From Nereocystis luetkeana (Eukaryota > Sar > Phaeophyceae > Laminariales > Laminariaceae): a DNA stretch of 64,000 bases. Under the pieces are notes generated by a model. That model was not told the DNA's origin, ran no database searches, and saw only the letters and a list, made by a program, of their open reading frames with translations. The stretch covers positions 10,405,562 to 10,469,561 of the forward strand of contig JARUPZ010000020.1 in NCBI GenBank assembly GCA_031213475.1, written 5' to 3'. Shown here piece by piece: positions 1 to 64,000 of the stretch. Made by a program: the position numbers and the translations under genes. Position 1 is the stretch's first letter; every line of letters begins with the position of its first letter.

Positions 1-171
1 TGTTTTTGGGCTTGCTTGTCGTTTTTTTTCATCGTATCGTACAAGCACTACCACCTCAAACTCGATGTCACCACCTCAAACCCACCACCCTTTTTGTCTC
101 ACTTTTTGTTGTTTTTTGTTTCGTGCGCGTTTTTTTTTTTTTTTTTCTCTCTTGGTGCTTTGACTTGCCAG

Positions 172-240
172 GAGGAGGTGGAGCTGTCAAGGCGTGGCAA
201 GGGCGCCGAGCCGACTCCTGACGTGGTCCGCATCGGATAG
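172..240 (+). CDS. possible last exon of an upstream plus-strand gene
   Basis: A long T-rich tract (about 130-165) ends in TTGCCAG, a very good 3' splice site, directly before GAGGAGGTGGAG. The frame starting with Glu-Glu-Val-Glu-Leu runs 22 codons to TAG at 238-240. All three frames close soon after, so the frame is not certain. The rest of this gene would lie left of position 1. I do not recognise the product. If real, this gene is convergent with the giant minus-strand gene. Confidence 0.35.
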   Translation, partial: EEVELSRRGKGAEPTPDVVRIG

Positions 241-2878
241 GCGTGTCTTTGTGCTCGTACAGTAGTTGAGGATTTTTTATTTTGTGGAGAAGCCCACGGT
301 CAGCAAACACACTTCTTTTGCCGTCGGAGGTGTCAGAGCCGGAAAGGCGCTGTCCACGCTATGCTCGAGCTTTTACCAAAGCGCTGCCCTGCTCCATGAT
401 TTTATCGACGTTTTATGGAAGCTTCGCCCGTATTTTGCATTTCTCAAGCTTAGCCAAAGCATTTGCTGCCCTGGTGAAGCTTTTCTCCTAGCTCTCACCG
501 GGCCAAGCTTTGCTTCGCTCCAGTTTTGTCAACGCTAGGGTGGAAGCTTGGCCCACGATCCGCTCAGAACTTTATCGACCCTCTGTTGAAAGCTTCATCG
601 ACCATCTGCTCAGGCTTTGCTCGCCACAGCGCTCCAGCCTCGCTCCTCGCCATGTGGGTTGGTTTTGCTCTCCGTGGACGGTGGGGGGGCGAGGTGTGTG
701 GGCTGTAGGAGCTAACAAATGTGTAACGAATGGTGTATGCGTTAGCCCGTTGTGGACATTTGCAGGGAAGGCTGGAAGGTTGTTGAGCGGCCTTTTCGCG
801 ACGTGCTAGGGGTGTTTTGGGGGCGTGATTTTGTTGGTTTTCGAGCGAAGAGTGGAGGGGGAGAAAATTATATGATGGGGAGGAAGGGGTTGATTCGGAA
901 AAAAAAAGCGGGGGTGATTCCGAAAAGAAAAAAAAGTGATTCAGAGAAAAGGGTGCTTGGGAAGGGCGGGGGGGAGGGGGGGGGGGGGCCTTAGCACAAC
1001 CGCTAGTCTTGTGTTTGTTCCTTTATTCTGTCGTGTGTGTACGGTGAGGTGGACAGTGTACGGATTAGCTACTTTTCCGTCGTGTCGGCAGAGAGGAAGT
1101 CGCGATATATGATGCAAAGACCGCGCGAAGCAAGTCCAGGACGAGATTTGCCTCACGCTTTTTCTTTTTTTTTTTTGGCTTGCGGCGATATTTGTCGAGG
1201 GCATATTTAGTTGCCATCATACATGCGGCGGTACGATGTCGGTCCGGCTTGACTGCTTGACTGCTTTCCCCCCCACACGGACGGATTTGGCCTGCCGCCG
1301 TAGTTCGAACGCGGTAAAATGACGAAATAGTTAATCTACCGTCCCATTTTTTTTTGGCCTTTTCAACGGGTTGTCTTTGTTGCTGTACGCTGATTTTGTC
1401 GGCGGTGCGACGGCCACATGAGAAGCGAGTAGCTTGGGCGTTCGCCCGAAAGATTCGGTGCTTTTATTGACGGGAGTAGCTGGGATGTTCGCTGGATAGT
1501 GTTACGGAGTACTTTCGACGTCTACGTTGTCGTAGAAACATGGTACAGGTTCAGCTACCACTAGTGACGTCGTCCACGTTGACGTAGAAACATCATGACG
1601 GTTCACAATCGAAGGCAGGTTAACGATGAGAAGCGAAGGTAGCGCGCCAGGCTCGGGGGTTTCCATTTGTCGACGGTGTTTTTTGTAGACATCTTCCTCC
1701 ATCCATCGTTCGCCCCGCCTTTTTTGTCCTTGATTTGATGCTTGTCGATATGTGTCGAAGTCACCAGAATGTCTACCTCCCCACTCGAGGGCTGTCTGTC
1801 ATATTGTGTCACCATCGACTTTCGTTTGTAGGGACGCGTTACTATACACCAGTATCTGAAGAACAATCGAAAATATATGTATTTCCTGTCCAGAAAGACG
1901 GAAGAGTGTACCGGATGCGCTGCAGGATGCGCTATATATGTAGTGTGCCTTCTGTACCCAGGCACGGCATGGTTTGGTTTGGTGTACAACTATTGTTACT
2001 ACTGCTGCTGCTGCTGCTATTTGTTGTAGTTCGGGTATCTCTTCCGGAAGCAAGGACGGGGCAGGGCAGATGCTCATGGAGTGCTGATGAAGTGGAACTA
2101 CTTCTGACAAACGGTAATAATATCCGGTTGACTTAAACGTCTTTTACCGCAGACATGCCGTGACGGGTACACCATGCCTTGTTTTTGGAGCGTTATATTC
2201 GAGTACGCCTTTTGCTTCATTTCATGGAACGTTATGTTTTGAACGGGGTACTACTGTGGCGTGTGCCATACATCCACCATCTACCAAGTCGTGTAGTATT
2301 TTTTGCCGTGCGACTGTTATAACGGGGCTGCTGCTATGGCGCGGTCGGTGGTTGACCTTACCGTAGGCACGTCTTGAGTTTCCACGGTCGACGTCATGCC
2401 GTACGAAAATGCTACACCTATACCTGGTACTTATCATCACTATGTACAGAGATTCCCCATCAAATCTCTCCATGGAACAAACATGATGCTTTCTTTCCAT
2501 TGTGGTGGGAACATCAACTTTGGTCTGGAATATTTTCAAGTGTATCCGGTCACAGCGATTATTATTTTTGTTGTTTCACATTTCGAGGCTGGTTTCGAAC
2601 TGTTTGGGTTGATGCCCAAGCTCCGTCTCAAGCTGTCTGCCGGCGAGAGGCCAAATCGATCGAAGTTGAGGAAACGTACATGCCACCGCAAACAGGCTAC
2701 GGTGATAATTGAGGGCCCTCATATTCGTCGTACATTTAAGCTTGCACAGGAATGGACGAAATAATTCAACCCGCCTCAAATATTGGACGAAAAATGTGTG
2801 TGCTATTAATAAATACAGTGTAGCGTAAAGCATTCCAACCAGGGGGACACGGGAAAAAAAAGAAACCCCAACATGCAT
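241..2878. other. stretch with no supported gene
   Basis: Only short open frames without splice or domain support are present. Around 340-640 there are loose repeats built on AAGCTT and TTTATCGAC. At 1507-1595 a 30-bp segment containing CTACGTTG.CGTAGAAACAT is duplicated. G-runs occur at 960-990. I see no convincing coding exon. Confidence 0.5.
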
Positions 2879-3010
2879 TCACATTTGCTTGACTCGGATC
2901 TCGCGTAGATCTATCTGCCCGTTCAGGCGAACTTCCTCAGATAAATGTGCTCCAACAGCAAGTAGAGCCTTCCCGAGCGAAACGACCGGCTGGCGCACCG
3001 ACCAAGCGGA
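2879..3010 (-). CDS. possible terminal exon, unknown protein
   Basis: Reading on the minus strand, CTCACCAG is followed by an open frame, Gln-Arg-Ser-Ala-Trp-Ser, that continues through SLGKALLAVGAHL and RLNGQIDLREIRV to TGA at 2879-2881. The amino-acid composition looks like real protein rather than repeat. No upstream exon was found with confidence between 3010 and 7640, so this may be a gene fragment. A related segment lies inverted at 3169-3208. I cannot name the family. Confidence 0.3.
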   Translation of the reverse strand, partial: SAWSVRQPVVSLGKALLAVGAHLSEEVRLNGQIDLREIRVKQM

Positions 3011-3208
3011 CCTCTGCTGGTGAGGACTAGAGTTCCGGGTCGGGGTGGCGGTGTCCGCTCGTCGCAGACGAAGATAGTAACTCGGTCGGGCAAAAGTCTG
3101 ATACAGCAGTTTCGCGATAAAACCCTCCCCCATTATTAGAGAATCATGCTTTTACTCTGGTACGCCAGAGGAAACTTCATCTGGACGGACAGGTAGATAT
3201 ACGCCAGC
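2900..3208. repeat. imperfect inverted repeat with coding-like arms
   Basis: Minus-strand 2938-2900 and plus-strand 3169-3208 match at about 31 of 40 aligned bases. In matching frames they read VRLNGQIDLRE and LHLDGQVDIRQ. The arms are separated by about 230 bp. This looks like two old copies of one coding segment in opposite orientation. Confidence 0.45.
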
Positions 3209-5630
3209 TGGCGAGACCCGGGCAAGGGGGGGAGGTATAGGGTATTTAGCTATTCATTCCGTAGCTACCCGGAATACATTTTGGTGCAGGACACCTAGGT
3301 ACCTGGTATATGGTAGAAATCGAAAAAAAGTTTCTCGAGCCCCGAGTAGATGAATGCTCGTTGCCCATGCTTACGTCCACCACCTGTCGTCATGTGTTTT
3401 TCTGATTGAAAAGGTCCTAAAGGTCTCCGCCTCAGACTCCTGTGCGTCGTGCTTTAGGATGTCGTGCCCACGGGAAACCTGAAAAGAGTGAACTCTCTGG
3501 AAGTTTGACAATAGTTAGTTACACCAGGTTTGTAGGTATATTGTGGCACGTCTGACAGATTATCTAGATCTTACAGATTATCTAGATCGTTCAGGGCAGA
3601 TGTACTCCTGATGTGTTCCCGATCCCTGAGACCATTTTTATGTAGCCTGACACGTTGCCGGGTGGGAGCCGTATGATGCAATCTGTGTGACGGAAGACAT
3701 TCTTATACTTTTCTTGAGCTAGAGCTAAAAATGGGTAAATATTGATCGACTACCCACAGCCCGTCCTTGTATCACTTCCCCCCCCCCTGAATGGCGGGAT
3801 CTTTGGGACGTCAGGTATCCGCATACGGCCGTATGTTGACCTACATAATACGCTTAAACTCTCACAACTTTGTGTGCAACTATTCTGCATGTACCCATGT
3901 CGGGTCATGAGATTGTAAGTACATACATGAAAAGTCGAAACTTGTCCTTCATATTATTTTAGGTACACGAACAAAAAACGCCATAAAACGGTACAACAAG
4001 GTACCAGAGGTACTATTATCAACACGATGAGTAATTCTTACGTCTCAGTCGGAACTGAAAGTTGAACGTTCGAGCGAACAAACCAAAAAAACGGGACCCG
4101 TCACTGGGGTCATAAAAAAATACTCTGTACCAGGTACCAGGTATGCTTTTCCGGGAAGTAAGAGCGAAGTTTGCGTCGTCAATTAAATTACCTCCAAGGA
4201 GCATAGGAACGACTGGAACGGAACGAGGCTGCTCGTAGTCATTCGTTCCGTGCCTGTCGGTCTGTGTAAACAATCGTGTTTCTGGGTCCATGCAGAATCC
4301 TGGGCCTCGCCAGCCGAAACAAACGTGTTTAGGTCCATTCAGAATCCTGGGCCTCGCCATCCGAATCAGTACAAACGGTATATTTTGCATATCACATGCC
4401 GTGACAAATTGTTGTCTACATCCATCTTCGCTGGTGTCCACCTATTACATAAAGAAATATGTCATTCCCGTGCGGTCGGGTCATTCGGTTCTCCCTAGAG
4501 AAGAAAAAAAGGTGCTACACTTCTTCCTGTTCCTAGATATATATGGTGGCACTGTTCTTCTGTTTTTTCTCGGGCTGCACTGAATCTAATCGTTTCCTAC
4601 AACACACAACCAACATCTAGATTCTACAGTACAATACGTGCTATTTATTAAACAACCAATCAGCACCAATCAATGCGGCAAACAATAGTATTATTATTCA
4701 ATTCTGTTCGTTTAGATATTAGTTTAGATGCTCTCTGGGGGGGGGGTTAAGACACGCCCTTACACGCCCGTATTTGTACTGGACCAAACCACTACATACA
4801 TACATACATACATACATACATACATACAATTCACCCTTTCGGTGTCTGGCTACGAGTATATACTGCCCGCATTGTGGTCCACGCCCTTAAGACATTTATT
4901 TCGCGAACCTCCCAGAAGAAATAGGAATTGAGTTTAGAAACGCCGGCTCGATTTCTTGTTTCCGGCTTCTCACGTCCCAGTGACGGAACGGAACGGTTAA
5001 ACTTCATTTCATCACCGCTGTTTGGTGAAAACACGGAGACACGCAACAAAACAACGGACAACAAAGAAAGGGACGCATTGCGTTTTTCTTCCCGGGTCAA
5101 GCGTCAATAAGATTGAAACTATCAAGACGACCGTTATTAGTTCGTTCGTTCAAATCCAGCGTCCAACGGTACGACGGGGAGTGAGCGGGTGAGAGTGCTG
5201 TACGACGTGTGGTTGCTTATTCTGTCTTCACTTATTAATTGATAACGAACGCTCGCTGCGGTTCACATGAAACCGTTATTTCTACCCGTCGACACCCAGC
5301 ACACCCAGTCATGGGTGAGGTTCTTGTGTTGTTCTTGTTACCAAACTACCTGATAAAAGGAATGTGAGTGAGCGTATTTCCTTGATTCCCGACGGTACGA
5401 TTCGGGAAGGGTCTCTTCTCGTGGTCTCAACTCTCAATGGTTGAGTTGTGTTGCTTGGCTTGGGTTGAGGGTTGCTTGGGTTTCGGTTGGGGTTCAGGTC
5501 GCCGTGCTGAATCCTCCTAAGATGGGAGGAATATGTAGTGACCCCGGATACCGTCCTGCCCTGGGCGCCTCCGCCGCGGTGTTGAGGCAAAAAAAAACGC
5601 AAGGGGGGAGGGGGGGGGGTGTACTCATTA
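3209..5630. other. stretch with no supported gene
   Basis: AT-rich sequence with short open frames only. It contains an overlapping double TACCAGGTA at 4128-4143 and a (TACA)n microsatellite at about 4794-4829. An AGATTATCTAGATC motif is repeated at 3557-3590. At 4270-4350 a 28-bp segment with CAGAATCCTGGGCCTCGCCA is duplicated. No coding exon is supported. Confidence 0.5.
4794..4829. repeat. (TACA)n microsatellite
   Basis: About nine tandem TACA units. Confidence 0.9.
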
Positions 5631-5706
5631 TCATGCATGGCCGTAGTCGTATGAGCATGGGGGGGGAAGGGGTACTCGACTCGATAGGACAGATGTATAC
5701 TCGATC

Positions 5707-5844
5707 TCATGCATGGCCGATGTCGTATGACCATAGATCCTCGCATCCCTACGATGCCGGGACGGAGCATGTTGGGGTTTTCATCGACCAGGCAGACACT
5801 GCTTGCACCAAGCGCGAAGCGCCGTGAGGTGTCCGGCGAGTCGT
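5707..5844 (+). repeat. dispersed family R1, 3'-truncated copy
   Basis: The family consensus begins near TGCATGGCCGTAGTCGTATGACC. It runs through CCTACAATGCCGGGACGGAGC and GCACCAAGCGCGAAGCGCCGTGAGG, and ends near AAGAACCATGTGTGAGGC. This copy stops at a run of about 26 G. A short 5' fragment of the same family lies just upstream at 5634-5660. Confidence 0.75.
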
Positions 5845-6754
5845 GGGGGGGGGGGGGGGGGGGGGGGGGTGATAAAACATCCCCGGCTAAGGTCGGAAAA
5901 ATTATTGGATGTTGATACGTAGTCGTCCGTTTGGCCATACCTCCAAAATTGGAAACAAAGTTAAAGGGTATAGTGCTCGGGTTTCAAAGGGTTTTACCGG
6001 CTCTCTGGGGTATACGACTCACACTACAGGTGCAGTACATTTAAATATTGCATCCAAGGTTCGGGGGAGAACCAACTTCAATTAAGGACGAGAAGAAGTA
6101 ACTGAGTGATATGCTGTACCGGTACACAGCAGTGCCAGGTGTTTATTTGTGCGTGCGATATTCTCCACAGCACACAGCAGCATTATTATGATGTATGATT
6201 ATCACACCACGCTGATGTGCATGCCGTATGTACATATAATACACTCGGTGTGTCTACGAGAATAAAGTAATTATTTCTTGCTCTATATACACTCTATGTG
6301 TCGAAAACATACAAAGACGACACACACGATAGCACCGCTGCTGTGCTGCACCTCCGTGCTCATCCTCGCACTATGCCCACAAATGACCGCCCGAGAGAGA
6401 CCCACCCCCTTCTGTGGTATGAACAGAACGCATCGAACGAACGAGGGCGAACTACTACTGTTGACTACGAATCGACACGTGCTATTAGTATGAGCCTGAA
6501 TAAGCCAGTCTACAAGCAGACAACGACCCCAAACAATCAGGTGTAACATTTCCACGTCACATGAAAGCTTTTGCCACAAGATTAAGGTTTAACCTTATAC
6601 CGGTACCGGTACAGTACACAGAGTACACAGACCAAACAGACCGATCAAGATTAGATTGAACATTCTACACGTCGTTCAGATCGTCTACAGACAGATCATC
6701 TAGATCATCTAGATCCTAACCAGCCGTTACGAAATATTGCGCAGGACCTGATAA

Positions 6755-6930
6755 CTGCAGTAAGGATCTAGTCCAGGAAACAAGCCCCAGATCGTGAAGA
6801 TTCTACGGCTCCCGCCACGCAACACGAGCTAGATCATACAGATCAGGGAAACATATGTCTGATCTATCTTCCTTGAAAGATCTACAGTAGACGATGAAGA
6901 GGGAATCGGTTGCCTGTCCGAGGCGTGAAA
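6755..6930 (+). repeat. dispersed family R3 copy
   Basis: This segment and 45534-45715 share GCAGGACCT, then GCTAGATCATACAGAT, then CTGATCTATCT, and finally GATCTGTC/CCTGTCCGAGG, in the same order. Partial relatives occur at 24463-24535 and 61875-61950. No coding capacity is seen. Confidence 0.55.
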
Positions 6931-7061
6931 CTTAAACTTTACCTTTCCTCCTCCCACCCCCTCCCCCCCTCCTCCTCCTACCCCTCCACCTTCTCCTCGG
7001 AGTAACGCCTCGGAGTAACGCCACGACTATCGCCACAACTAAAGTGGCACCCTATCTATAT

Positions 7062-7069
7062 ATAAAATA

Positions 7070-7104
<35 letters not shown>

Positions 7105-7127
7105 AATATATATATATATATAATATA
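7062..7127. repeat. (TA)n microsatellite
   Basis: About 66 bases of almost pure alternating T and A, able to form hairpins. It follows a CT-rich tract at 6945-7000. Confidence 0.9.
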
Positions 7128-7398
7128 TCTCTACGGCCCACTGCAAGTTCAACAGAAACAAGGGGCACGTTCATCCTAATGAAGCATTATGGGCAGCATG
7201 CCCGAACCAGAGTTATCCCCCTCGACAGTACAGCGAAGCACACATATGTTATGTACTGATATTCGTCAACAACTCTGTTTGTTTCACGCCAAGCCCCCTA
7301 CAATACGGTTACCCTATAATACGGTGATCCTTCTGTTACTGCAAGCCCCTTGCTGCACCGCGCGCACTACATAACACAGCGGCGGAAGAAATAAAATA

Positions 7399-7412
7399 AA
7401 CCCTAACCCTAA
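7399..7412. repeat. short interstitial telomere-like repeat
   Basis: Two CCCTAA units. Similar short runs occur at 17823-17836 and 56039-56085, and a longer variant array lies at 53149-53292. Confidence 0.6.
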
Positions 7413-7640
7413 GTAAATGAAACAAAGGGTATACCAGGTATGTATACCGTACTAGATAACAACAACAGCGATGACAACAACAACACAATAAAACACGAAA
7501 TCAGCCTGATGTGGAGTCGGGTGGGGTAAAGCAACAAGCAACAATCAACAATCAACGAACCCTAACCTCATGTAGGGCAAGGTGTGGTAAATGATCAGGC
7601 AACAATCATCAATCAGCAACCAGTAATCAGCAATCAAGCC

Positions 7641-63637
<55,997 letters not shown>

Positions 63638-64000
63638 CTGGCAAGTGTAGATTGAGCAGGAAATGGACAGCGTAAAACGGAGTGAAGCAGTGTTGGCGAT
63701 ACTTGCAGTGCAGCAGAGCAGAGTAGAGTAAAAAAAAAGAGCAGAGTAGGAGGGGAGATTATAGAAGGGTAGAGCAGAGTAGGAGGGGAGATTATAGAAG
63801 GGTAGAGCAGAACATATTATAGTACGGCAGTGCATAGTAGAGTAGAATATAGTATGGTAGGGCAAGTAGACTGGAGTATAGTTTTTTTTTTTTCAAATCT
63901 TGCTTGGAGATCTGGGTAAAGTCTAGTCCCATCAGCAACAGGAGAGCACAAAAAACGTCACTATTACCGTCGCCCTACCGGGAATGATTGAACCTGCCGG
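63638..64000 (-). other. partial intron upstream of the first visible exon
   Basis: AGCAGAGTAGA-type repeats (63690-63860) and an A/T run near 63880. No coding exon is visible up to the window edge. Confidence 0.6.

Overview
This is a stretch of intron-rich eukaryotic nuclear DNA. It has short exons, long GT-AG introns, mixed base composition, TTAGGG-type repeats, very many microsatellites and several dispersed repeat families. It holds no bacterial operons, tRNA, rRNA or CRISPR arrays that I can recognise. The mix of ~100-200 nt exons, long introns and TTAGGG repeats suggests a stramenopile alga of brown-alga type. That is an inference; no marker gene fixes the species.

One gene dominates the window. 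On the minus strand I can chain 48 exons from 63637 down to a stop codon at 7641. Every junction I propose is GT-AG, and the reading phase is conserved across all 47 introns. The exons total 10,926 nt, which is exactly 3,642 codons including the stop. The 5' end, with the start codon and promoter, lies beyond 64000. The product is therefore a coiled-coil protein of more than 3,600 residues from a gene of more than 56 kb. The first ~2,230 visible residues are almost unbroken charged heptad-type coiled coil, spread over 46 small exons. Next comes one 4.1 kb exon (8346-12444) with further coiled coil and long Gly, Ala, Ser and Pro low-complexity stretches. A 43-residue Ser/Pro-rich tail exon ends the protein. 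I see no motor head, kinase, membrane segment or other enzymatic domain in the visible part. A structural or scaffold role (cytoskeleton, centrosome or basal body, Golgi tether) is possible but unproven.

The introns are full of repeats. They include 340-700 bp arrays of GGGA, AAGC and ACCGAT type, a (CTG)n run on the transcript strand, GGGTC arrays flanking one exon, a 38-bp minisatellite and a ~103-bp palindromic TA-flanked MITE family (five copies). At least three other dispersed families are present, plus a 9-bp word, TACC(A/T)GGTA, seen about 30 times and never in an exon. Within the gene there is direct evidence of exon duplication: two adjacent exons with the same start, and an intact exon 21 followed by three decayed copies in the next intron.

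To the left, positions 241-7640 hold no gene I can support strongly. Positions 172-240 look like the last exon of a plus-strand gene whose body lies left of the window, so that gene and the giant gene would be convergent. A possible minus-strand terminal exon sits at 2879-3010, close to an inverted repeat of part of itself. The remaining gene-free stretches of more than 300 bases are introns or flanks described under the repeats; where no entry is given I see only unstructured, AT- or repeat-rich sequence.
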